A DNA stretch of 64,000 nt from JAFDVL01 sp963794955. GTDB lineage: Bacteria > Acidobacteriota > Blastocatellia > RBC074. Each line of letters opens with the position of its first letter. Positions within the stretch are counted from its first letter, which is position 1. Of this stretch, positions 56,014 to 64,000 are shown piece after piece. Both the position numbers and the translations under genes were made by a program. The notes under the pieces were generated by a model that was not told the origin of the DNA, did no database searches, and saw only the letters and a list, made by a program, of their open reading frames with translations. The stretch lies in contig CAWCGF010000019.1 of assembly GCA_963794955.1 (NCBI GenBank), forward strand, positions 124,001-188,000, given 5' to 3'.

Positions 56014-58575
56014 ATGAAATTCATTCTGCGCATGGCCTATCGTGAAATCCGTGCTTCCTGGCATCGGTTATTGTTCTTCTTCCTCTGCATTGCCATTGGC
56101 GTTGGCTCGATTGTCAGCCTGCGTTCTATCGTGCAAAACATTCGCGCTTCCGTGTCGCAACAGGCGCAAGCATTGCTAACCGCCGATGTGCAAATTTCTT
56201 CCAGCAATGCTTTCACTGACCAGGCCAAAGCGATCTTCGAGAAATATTACCAAGCGCCGAACGTGTTGGGGCACGCGGATTCCATTGAAATGCCAACGAT
56301 GGTGCGGGCCCTCAACAACACGCAGGTCGCGCCCAAGCAAGTCGAGGTTCGTGCGGTGCAGTCGTCGTTTCCGTTTTACGGGGAAATGCTGCTGGCCGAT
56401 GGGCTGCGCTACGACTTTTCGTTGCTCAAAGAGCGTGGCCTCGTTGTCCGCCCCGCCTTGTTGCAACAGCTCAACGTCAAGGTTGGCGATAAAGTCAAAA
56501 TCGGCTCGCTGGAATTCACGATTCGTGGCGTGATTGAGCAGGAACCGGGCAATACGCTTACCGCCTTCAGCCTCGGCCCGCGCGTGTTTGCCAATTACGA
56601 TGACGTGATCGCGGCAGGATTGACCGGCTTTGGTTCGCGTGTGCGCTATCGCATTCAACTCAAAACGCAAGCAGGGCAAGCCGAAGCCGTCACAAAGCAA
56701 ATCAAAGAAGATTTGAAAGCACAGCCGCTCATCAATGTGCGGTCATACCGCGAAGCCGAAAATCGCGTTGCCGAATCGTTTACCCAGGTCGAAAACTTCC
56801 TGAGCTTAATTGGCCTCATCATTCTGGTGCTGGGCGGCATCGGCATTTCCAGCGTGACGCGTGTGTTCATTCAGCAAAAGATGAAAACGATTGCAGTGCT
56901 GAAATGTCTGGGCGGCAGAAATGCGCGCGTGCTCGGCACATACCTTGTGCAAGTGATGGCGCTGGGTTTGATCGGCAGCGCGCTGGGCTTGGCGATTGCC
57001 AAAGTGGTGATGTTTATCTTGCCACGTTATCTGGCAGACCGCATCCCGCCGGGCATTACCATCGGGTTGACGTGGCCAGCGGTAGCGCAAGGCTTTGGCC
57101 TCGGCATTTTGATCGCGCTTTTGTTTGCCGCCTTGCCGTTATTGGAGATTCGCAATATCAAACCGATTCTGGTCTTGCGCGCGACCGATCCGGTGCATGG
57201 CCAGAAATGGTTTGACGGGCTAAAAATCGGCCTTGGCACCATCGTGATTATGGGCTTGCTCGCGCTCGCCGGATGGCAAGCCGGGTCACTGAAAATCGGG
57301 GCGATCTTTTTGGGCGGGCTGGCCGTAACGGCCTTCATTCTGAATCTGGCCGGCTGGTTGCTGATTCGCTTTGTGAAGCAATTGCGTCATGTCAATTCGT
57401 TCGTACTGCGGCAAGGCATCAACAGTCTCTATCGCCCTGGCAATCAAACCAAAGTGATTTTGCTGGCGGTGGGGTTGGGCGCGTTTTTCATTATCTCCGT
57501 GCGCTTGCTGCAAGCGAATTTGCTGGATGAATTCAGTTTGAATTTGGGCGCGAATTCGCCCGACATGTACTTGATTGACATCCAACCGAAACAACGCGAA
57601 GCCGTCGCGGACACGATTGCGCAAGAGCTTGGCACTAAGCCGGAACTGATTCCGACGTTGCGGGCGCGGATTGTGGAAATCAATGGCAAAGCCATCAATC
57701 CTAATGCTAATGACAAAAATCAAAATCGCGGCCAAAACCAAAGCCAGAATCAAGGAATGCTGGCGCGCGATTACACGCTGACGTATCGCACCTACCTTGA
57801 TCCACAGGAAAAAATTGTCGCCGGGCAATTCTGGGATTCGTCACCGAGCACACAAGCCGAAATCTCCATCGAAGAACTTGTGCAGGAGCAACTAAAAGTA
57901 AGCCTGGGCGACACGCTCACTTTTGATTTCGCCGGACAACGCGTGACGAGCAAAATCACGAACGTTCGCCGCGTAGACTGGCGCAATGCGCGCATCGGCT
58001 TTCTGATTGTTTTTCGCCCCGGCGCACTGGATGAAATGCCGCAGCAAATGCTTATTACCGCCGTCAAAGCACCTCCTCCCGGCCCTGCACGAGTGCAATT
58101 CCAACGGACACTCTTGGATCGCTTCGGCAATATTTCGGTGATTGATATCCGCGACATCATCGAAGCGGCGTCCAAGGTCATAGACACCGTTTCGACAGCG
58201 GTAACGTTTGTTGGCGGCTTTGTCTTTTTGAGCGGCCTGCTGATTCTGATCGGCTCGATTGCGATGACGAAATATCATCGCTTGTATGAGTCCGCGATCC
58301 TGAAAACATTAGGCGCGAAGCGCAAGCTGATTATCCTGATTACGCTTATTGAGTATGGTGTGATCGGACTGTTAGCCGGACTTATCGGCTCTGCCGCGGC
58401 CATTATTTTAAGTTGGTCGGTCAGTAAATACGGTCTTGAAATCGGCTGGTCATTCACGCCTTCCATCAACTTCCTGGGCGTGGCGCTGACGTTGTTGCTG
58501 GTGACGGTGATCGGCGTGCTGTCGAGTTGGGACGTAATGATTAAGAAACCACTGGGGATTTTGCGCGCGGAATAA
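56014..58575 (+). CDS. FtsX-like ABC transporter permease (YbbP type)
   Basis: 853 aa. N-terminal helix (LLFFFLCIAIGVGSIV), a MacB-like periplasmic domain, a three-helix FtsX core (about 260-400), an extra pair of helices, a second periplasmic part with an Asn/Gln-rich loop (NANDKNQNRGQNQSQNQG), and a final FtsX core (about 730-850). This is the double-FtsX architecture of YbbP-like permeases that act with YbbA/LolD-type ATPases. No ATPase lies beside it; the LolD-like gene at 46 kb is a candidate. Confidence 0.88.
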   Translation: MKFILRMAYREIRASWHRLLFFFLCIAIGVGSIVSLRSIVQNIRASVSQQAQALLTADVQISSSNAFTDQAKAIFEKYYQAPNVLGHADSIEMPTMVRALNNTQVAPKQVEVRAVQSSFPFYGEMLLADGLRYDFSLLKERGLVVRPALLQQLNVKVGDKVKIGSLEFTIRGVIEQEPGNTLTAFSLGPRVFANYDDVIAAGLTGFGSRVRYRIQLKTQAGQAEAVTKQIKEDLKAQPLINVRSYREAENRVAESFTQVENFLSLIGLIILVLGGIGISSVTRVFIQQKMKTIAVLKCLGGRNARVLGTYLVQVMALGLIGSALGLAIAKVVMFILPRYLADRIPPGITIGLTWPAVAQGFGLGILIALLFAALPLLEIRNIKPILVLRATDPVHGQKWFDGLKIGLGTIVIMGLLALAGWQAGSLKIGAIFLGGLAVTAFILNLAGWLLIRFVKQLRHVNSFVLRQGINSLYRPGNQTKVILLAVGLGAFFIISVRLLQANLLDEFSLNLGANSPDMYLIDIQPKQREAVADTIAQELGTKPELIPTLRARIVEINGKAINPNANDKNQNRGQNQSQNQGMLARDYTLTYRTYLDPQEKIVAGQFWDSSPSTQAEISIEELVQEQLKVSLGDTLTFDFAGQRVTSKITNVRRVDWRNARIGFLIVFRPGALDEMPQQMLITAVKAPPPGPARVQFQRTLLDRFGNISVIDIRDIIEAASKVIDTVSTAVTFVGGFVFLSGLLILIGSIAMTKYHRLYESAILKTLGAKRKLIILITLIEYGVIGLLAGLIGSAAAIILSWSVSKYGLEIGWSFTPSINFLGVALTLLLVTVIGVLSSWDVMIKKPLGILRAE

Positions 58576-58578
58576 GGC

Positions 58579-61072
58579 TCACATGATTGCAGCACTGCTT
58601 ACGCTGGCAGTTTGCCTTTGGCTCTCATCCAGTAAGAGTGGGGCGAAAAGAGCATCCAATCGCTTGCCATCTTTAACAAATAATTCGGCAGCATCTTTTT
58701 CTACCGGTTTCGAGAAATAATACCCTTGCCCACAACCGCATCGCAGATTCCGTAATTGCGTCAGTTGGTCGAACGTCTCGACGCCTTCGGCAATCACTCC
58801 CATGCCTAAGCTTCCGGCCAGGGAAATAATGGTGCGGACAATTTCGACGTTTTCCTTTTCGGTTCATGCTCATCACAAAGGAGCGGTCAATCTTCAGGGT
58901 GTTGAGCGGGAAGCGGTGTAAATAGCTGAGGGAGGAATAGCCCGTCCCGAAATCATCAATGCTCAATTCGATGCCCAAAGCGCGAATTTCGGTCAACTGC
59001 TTGATGGCGGCATCCACATTATCCATGACGGCGCTTTCGGTCAGTTCCAGTTTCAGATACCGGGACTCCAGCTTCGTGTCGTCCAGGATGCCCCGGATTT
59101 GTTCGATCAGATTGGGCTGCGTGAATTGTTTGCTGGAAAGATTGACACTCATTTGTAAGGGAAAGCTGGCCGGATAAAATTCCTGCCACTCTCTCATCTG
59201 GCGGCAGGCTTCATGTAAGACCCAATGACCAATTTGCAAAATCAGGCCGGTTTCTTCTGCCAGCGGAATGAACTGGGCGGGTGACACCAAACCACGTTCG
59301 GGATGCTTCCAGCGTACCAGGGCTTCAAATCCCGCCAGGCGTCCTGTTTCCAGGATAACAATCGGCTGGTAGCAGAGAAAGAATTCCTGGCGCTCAATAG
59401 CGCGGCGCATATCGTTTTCCATTTGCAGGCGGCTGGCTACTTGCGAATGCATGGTCTTGTCGAAGACCTCGTGGCATTTCGACCCGCGCGCCTTGGCTCG
59501 ATACATGGCCGTATCGGCATCGCGCAGCAGGTCTTCGGGCTGCTCATATCCCATCGAACTGTCGGCAATGCCAATGCTGACGCTGATAAATATCTCATTG
59601 CCATTGATCGTAAATGGCGCTTCCAGCGCTTGCTGAATCCGGGCGGCCACTTCCAGCGATTCACTGTAATGCGGCATTTCTTCCAGCAGCACAGTGAACT
59701 CATCTCCTCCCAAACGGGCAATCGTATCACCAGGGCGCAAACAGGATTCCAGACGGCCAGCCATGGCAATGAGCAGTTGATCGCCAACGGCATGACCCAA
59801 ACTATCATTGATGATCTTGAAGCGGTCAAAATCCAAAAACAGCACGGCGAACTGACGATTGGGATAGCGCTTCCCGCGCTCCATGGCCAATTTTACGTGA
59901 TCCAGAAATAAGGCGCGGTTGGGCAGCCCCGTCAAGCCATCGTGAAAGGCATCGTGCAACAATTGGGCTTCAGCCCGCTTACGCTCGCTGATGTCCTGAA
60001 GCTGAAAGACCAACCGATTTTCCTTGGTAACCAGATCGCGCACCAACGAAACACTCCAGATGACCCAAATGGTATGGCCATTCTTATGCAGATACTGCTG
60101 CTCCATCTGAAAGGTTGGGATGATTCCTTCCAGCAACTGATGAACCTGCACCAGGGCCGCCCCCAAATCACTCGGATGAACCAGGGATTGAAAATACTTG
60201 CCCACCAGTTCCTGATTACTATATCCCGTGATCTGACATAACGCTTGATTAACCTGTAGCCAGCGGCCTTGTGGGTCCACCAGCGCCATACCGACGGCAG
60301 AATGATCGAACGCACTGCGAAAGCGCGTCTCGCTTTCCTGTAATTCCGCCAGGTGCTTTTCCGCCGCTTCAATATTTTTCAGATAAGGCCGCATCGCCAG
60401 GTAACTGGCCACCATAAGCGGTACTGTCAGAATAAGCGCCCAGAAGCCGTAGAAATGAATCAGGGCGCTGGCCACGCCTGCCATCACCGCTCCTGAGATA
60501 GGCGTCACCATGACCCAGGCATAATTTTCATACCAGGTGCGCAGCAGCGGTTGGCCGGTTTTGAGCGTCACCACCGGAGTCAACAAGAAGGTGTTGATAA
60601 ATCCCTGCGCTACCGACAACAAGAGCAAGCCACCAACATAGATGAAAAATGTTTCGCGGCGATGCGCCAGCAAGCGCAAATCTCCCAACGTTAGATTGAC
60701 CAGCAGGCAGGCCAGAAAGAGGGAAAGACAGATAACCGCAACATTGGTGGCTACCGTGATCCAGCGTTTAGCGTGCCGGGCGGAATCACTGGCAGAAGCG
60801 GTAGCCGCCACGATGACCGCCGGCCCCATCCCAAAGAGCAAGACGGTCAGGAAGACAAAGGTGTCCGAAACCGTCACGGCATTTTTCGCATTGGGAATGC
60901 GCGCCGCCGCAATTTGGCTGATCACAATGGTAAAAACACCCAATGCTACCCATTGCGGATCAAACGGTTCACGCCACAGATAGAAGGTGGCACAGCCGAT
61001 GCTGCCAACGCCCAGCGCGATCAGGAGCAGTTTATAGTTTCTGATTTTGTTTTCTATCGTCTGGCCTAACAT
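58579..61072 (-). CDS. PAS-GGDEF-EAL cyclic-di-GMP protein with membrane sensor, one frameshift
   Basis: 830 aa if one extra base at 58861-58862 is dropped. N-terminal MASE1-like membrane region with seven or eight helices (about 1-245), a PAS domain (ETRFRSAFDHSAVGMALVD), GGDEF with RLGGDEF and the I-site RPGD just before it, and EAL with FEALVRW. The frame break falls after IDRSFVMSMN; the continuation (EKENVEIVRT...GVIAEGVE) is the rest of EAL. Both catalytic signatures look intact, so it could make or break c-di-GMP. ATG at 61072 is preferred to GTG at 61114. Confidence 0.88.
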
Positions 61073-61473
61073 GAATAATCCATTGGGAAGCACGGGCGCG
61101 AGCGTGGGGCACACTGCCGACCAATGCCTCGCTGAAAATAGTGTGAAGATGTCTTGAAGCCGTGACGATTTGATGACAAACCGATAGAAAAAGGAAATAG
61201 GGTCACATTGTCTCTATTATAGCGGTTTGCGTGCGACCCGTGTCAGTCGCCCGCCGTAAGGAAGGGCTACTTCGGGAAGGCGTTCTTTTTCTTAATGTAT
61301 ACCGTAAACGGGCATAAATTGAACCAAGGATTTACCGCCAACGGACAAAGGAGCAAAGAGACAAAGCACCTGATTTAATTAGGTTTCTTTGCCTCTTTGC
61401 TCCTTGGCGTTGAAACGGTTCAGCTTGTGCCCGTGCGCAGTCTGGCTTGCGCCACACGGAAGATAGACGGCGA
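61073..61473. other. 400-base gap with one hairpin repeat
   Basis: No gene seen. It contains an inverted repeat with arms 61346-61366 and 61387-61407 (GGAGCAAAGAG core, two mismatches), probably terminating the GNAT gene on the minus strand, and the promoter region of the GGDEF/EAL gene. I see no convincing promoter hexamers. Confidence 0.55.
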
Positions 61474-62421
61474 TTAATGCCCGCTTGGCTGATAGCGCAC
61501 CAGATGCGAGATGCTCTGTACCTTGAAGCCTGCTTTCTGATAAAACGAAAGGGCGCGTTGGTCATCAGCACCCGCATACAAACAGATCGCCGGATACTGT
61601 TGCAGCAACGTTGCCCCTAACTGTTTGAGCACGGCACTGCCAAAGCCGGTCTTGCGTAAATCTTCGCGCGTCCAAACGCCTTCCAAATACACCGCCTCCA
61701 GGCTCTCGCTCACGATGTCGGTTTTGAAAGCGATGCCTTGTTCATCGCGCACAATCCAGACGCGTCCCTTTTCAATGCGGGCCAGCATTCGTTGGCGAAA
61801 GCCAAGCGGGTCTTTGACGGATGGGTCAACGCCATTCCATTCCAGGTATGTCCGCGCGTGTAGGGTGGCCACTTCCTCTAATTCTTCCGCCTGCACTTGT
61901 CGCAAGCCAGTTACCGTCGCCGCCTGGTCGTGGATGCGCGTGGCCACGCATAACGCTTCCTGCTCTTCGCTCAGCACCTGCCGCCCTGTAGTCGTTTCAT
62001 TGAAGACCTGGCGAAAGGACGCCACCGCTTCGGCGGAACCCATTAAATTCGTTACTTCCAGTCGATGAGAGGCTTGGGCGACCTGGCCAAAATAGCGCGC
62101 CGCCAGGGCGTCACAACTGAGCAGGGTGTGATGCCCGATGAGGGCCATCCCGCTGAGGCGACCAGCACAGAAATAGCCGTAGAAGCTGCCGCGATTGCGT
62201 TCGCTGACTAAGCCATGATCGCGGATGAACCCAATCAGCGACAGATTTTCTAAGGGGCGCTGATTTAGGTGCTGTAGGGCAAGAGACTCCTCTCCCTCTA
62301 CCAATTTGCGCACCTGGATATGAAATCCATTGCCCATTGCCACAGCCTCAATTGCGTTACGATATCTTGCCAAACAGGAACCTGCGGCGGCGTCAGATGG
62401 AGTTGAAGCATGCTTATTCAT
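61474..62421 (-). CDS. GNAT-family acetyltransferase
   Basis: 315 aa. The C-terminal half (about 170-310) is a GNAT domain with VYLEGVWTREDLRKTGFGSAVLKQL (acetyl-CoA loop) and LYAGADDQRALSFYQKAGFKV (motif B). The N-terminal half (ENLSLIGFIRDHGL, GYFCAGRLSGMALIGH) is a second GNAT-like fold of the kind seen in tandem GNAT proteins. Substrate unknown. Not obviously linked to its neighbours. Confidence 0.82.
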   Translation of the reverse strand: MNKHASTPSDAAAGSCLARYRNAIEAVAMGNGFHIQVRKLVEGEESLALQHLNQRPLENLSLIGFIRDHGLVSERNRGSFYGYFCAGRLSGMALIGHHTLLSCDALAARYFGQVAQASHRLEVTNLMGSAEAVASFRQVFNETTTGRQVLSEEQEALCVATRIHDQAATVTGLRQVQAEELEEVATLHARTYLEWNGVDPSVKDPLGFRQRMLARIEKGRVWIVRDEQGIAFKTDIVSESLEAVYLEGVWTREDLRKTGFGSAVLKQLGATLLQQYPAICLYAGADDQRALSFYQKAGFKVQSISHLVRYQPSGH

Positions 62422-62528
62422 GATTTATTACCCGATTCCTGAATCGGACCGTTATTAGTCGCTTAAATCCTTCGTCTTCCAGGCAAAGATTGAGGGAGAA
62501 ACGGGACCTTCCTCCCTCGTTGAGGCTG

Positions 62529-64000
62529 CTACTGTATAGGGTGCATAGCAGGCGTATCATCTCCAAAAATTGCTGATCCACTGTTGGCGTTCAGCGCTGT
62601 CGTACTGCGCGACGCACGGGTGGTGCCATCGGCCAGCAACAAGCCATCGGCCAGCAACAAGCCATCGGCCAGCAACAAGCCATCGGCCAGCAACAAGCCA
62701 TCGGCCAGCAACAAGCCATCGGCCAGTAACAAGCCATCGGCCAACAGGAGCCCTGAACTGGCAATGTTCACAACCCCTGATTTCACTCCTATTGCACTGG
62801 ATACTTTACCTGACACTTTCTTAAATACGTCTTTCGACACGACCGTCGCATCCGCCAGCACATTGGCTTGGCCATAGACCGCCTGCCATTTTGTCATCAA
62901 CTCTGGGCCATAGAGAAAACCATAGTTGGTAATGACACCTTGGCCCCAATTGAAGCTTTCATTGGCAATCGTACTTTGTGGCATCGGCAGTGCGGCAGTT
63001 AAAAGTGGATCCCCAGTACTGGTTGGAAGCGTAGCAACGACCAACTGGGCCACTCTTGTTGCGCCATCAATGTTGAGCAGTCCTGCACCCTGTTCGAGCA
63101 TATTGAAATTCTTGAGCGGTTGTGCGGTGTACATCAGGATAGCTTTGATCAGATCGGGGGTCAGGTTCGGATTCATTTGCAGCAACAAGGCCACCGTACC
63201 CGAAACAATTGGCGCGGCCATTGAGGTTCCACTCAACTGTAACAACCGGTCATCTTTGCTGGCAGTCGGATTGATTAACAAGCTGGAGTGATTTTGGGCC
63301 AGCTTATTGTTTGTCCAAGTAATGTAATTATATGCCGAAGCTCCGATCAGCTTGTTGCCAGGTGCGATGAGGTCCGGCTTAATCAAATTGTCATATTTTC
63401 TGACCCCCTTGGTATCCGTGGTGTAGCCCCGGGTCGGGCCGCGTGAGCTATAGGTGGCAACGGCATCATCCGATCTGACATCGGTGCCAAAGGTATTGGC
63501 AGCGCCGACGGTGATAACGGAAGGGTCAATGCCTGGGGAATGAATCCCGCCATAGATTTTGCCCCCAGTGATGTCTTTTCCGTCGTTGCCCGCTGCCGCG
63601 ACTACAACAATGCCGGCATCGTGTGCGCGCCGCACCGCCAAACATAAGGGGTCTGTCAGATAACTGTCCTTGGCCAGCGCGCCCAGGCTCAGATTGATGA
63701 CGCGAATATTTTGCGCTGCTTGATTGGTGATGCACCAGTTAACCGCATTGATAATATTGCTGGCGGTGCCCATCCCATTTTCATCCAGAACGCGGAGACT
63801 CAGGATTTTCGCCTGGGGGGCAATACCAGTATAGGCACCACCGCCCAGGTCGTTGCTTCCGATGGTCATGGAAGTAACGTGGCTGCCATGACCGTGAGGA
63901 TCAGCGGTAATGTTTTGTCCGGTAAAGTCCTGTTTATAGGCGACACGTGAGAGTCCTGAAATTGAGTCTAGCAGTTCTTGTTTGTCATCCACGCCGCTGT
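62529..64000 (-). CDS. Subtilisin-like serine protease (S8), partial at window end
   Basis: At least 490 aa, N-terminus outside the window. Catalytic His in DPHGHGSHVTSM, oxyanion Asn in AAAGND, catalytic Ser in LSGTSMAAP. The last bases of the window read (G)AC AGC GGC GTG on the minus strand, that is D-S-G-V, so the catalytic Asp codon straddles the edge. The C-terminal part after about residue 400 is not protease; it carries seven tandem LLLADG repeats before a short Ser/Thr-rich tail. Probably exported, with the repeats as a surface or processing tail. Confidence 0.9.
   Translation of the reverse strand, partial: SGVDDKQELLDSISGLSRVAYKQDFTGQNITADPHGHGSHVTSMTIGSNDLGGGAYTGIAPQAKILSLRVLDENGMGTASNIINAVNWCITNQAAQNIRVINLSLGALAKDSYLTDPLCLAVRRAHDAGIVVVAAAGNDGKDITGGKIYGGIHSPGIDPSVITVGAANTFGTDVRSDDAVATYSSRGPTRGYTTDTKGVRKYDNLIKPDLIAPGNKLIGASAYNYITWTNNKLAQNHSSLLINPTASKDDRLLQLSGTSMAAPIVSGTVALLLQMNPNLTPDLIKAILMYTAQPLKNFNMLEQGAGLLNIDGATRVAQLVVATLPTSTGDPLLTAALPMPQSTIANESFNWGQGVITNYGFLYGPELMTKWQAVYGQANVLADATVVSKDVFKKVSGKVSSAIGVKSGVVNIASSGLLLADGLLLADGLLLADGLLLADGLLLADGLLLADGLLLADGTTRASRSTTALNANSGSAIFGDDTPAMHPIQ
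62626..62748 (-). repeat. 18-bp tandem repeat encoding LLLADG, about seven units
   Basis: Units of CCATCGGCCAGCAACAAG (plus-strand reading) start at 62626, 62644, 62662, 62680, 62698, 62716 and 62734. The first five are identical, the sixth has one change, the seventh is partial. In frame with the subtilase gene, so copy-number change keeps the frame. Confidence 0.95.

Noticed and set aside
62626..62748. Possible CRISPR array
   Set aside because: Repeats are directly adjacent with no spacers and are in frame with a protein.
62570..62877. Plus-strand frames with tandem SHRPAT or SNKPSA repeats
   Set aside because: These are the antisense readings of the LLLADG repeat of the subtilase.
22100..64000. 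DGR reverse transcriptase or template repeat nearby
   Set aside because: No reverse-transcriptase motif and no second copy of the variable-region sequence were found by reading either strand; absence is limited to this window.

Overview
The window reads as a chromosomal piece of a Gram-negative, aerobic heterotroph, most likely an acidobacterium (Acidobacteriota, Blastocatellia-like). The signs are an LPS-export module (LptC/LptA fusion plus LptB), a large Oar-type TonB-dependent receptor, a secreted copper monooxygenase/cytochrome protein ending in the Solibacter-type C-terminal domain (TIGR03437), a Tat-exported xanthine-dehydrogenase-like enzyme, and a CE15 esterase. No phage or transposase genes are seen. 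The assignment is inferred from gene content, not from rRNA.

Layout. 1-5 kb: a partial amino-acid permease, a CE15-like esterase and two peptidoglycan enzymes (VanY-type carboxypeptidase, L,D-transpeptidase). 5-14 kb, minus strand: an rpoN operon, lptC/A-lptB-rpoN-hpf-rapZ-EIIA(Man)-HPr-EI, giving a regulatory PTS with no sugar permease. 14.2 kb: tRNA-His, then an HNH protein. 14.8-22.4 kb: the accessory island described below. 22.4-29.9 kb: HD protein, TonB receptor, copper/heme protein, fdhD and a small partner. 29.9-32.9 kb: a P-loop ATPase and a TPR protein placed between fdhD and a YdeP/FdhF-like molybdoenzyme. 35-41 kb, minus strand: def, hemA, ccsA/hemX, an ArsC/Spx-like fragment, a GAF membrane protein, two secreted proteins. 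41-46 kb: a nucleotidyltransferase pair and a three-subunit molybdenum hydroxylase. 46-59 kb: LolD-like ATPase, ClpC, DUF4127 protein, transporter, tdk, glpX, an enolase-superfamily enzyme and an FtsX-like permease. 58.6-64 kb: GGDEF/EAL protein, GNAT, and a subtilase running off the window.

The most interesting region is 14.9-22.4 kb. It encodes a TIR-VMAP protein, a MoxR AAA+ ATPase and a giant vWA-pYEATS-TPR-TIR-TIR protein whose last domain is an FGE/C-type-lectin fold. This matches the VMAP/MoxR/vWA 'ternary' conflict systems. The end of the lectin domain looks like the variable region of a diversity-generating retroelement (DGR). It is followed by a stem-loop where DGR target sites carry a cruciform, and then by two broken N-termini resembling the DGR accessory protein Avd. 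No reverse transcriptase or template repeat is in the window. This looks like an immune-type receptor diversified by a retroelement now decayed locally or acting from elsewhere.

Two window-wide patterns matter. First, eight genes carry frame breaks (twelve single-base indels in all, plus a possible thirteenth in the ArsC-like gene). They include housekeeping ptsI and hemA, and each gene becomes one open frame after restoring single bases, so most are probably assembly errors. Second, many intergenic gaps carry arrays of 7- or 10-base repeats arranged as inverted pairs, placed between the stop of one gene and the start of the next, with the arm often supplying the stop or start codon.
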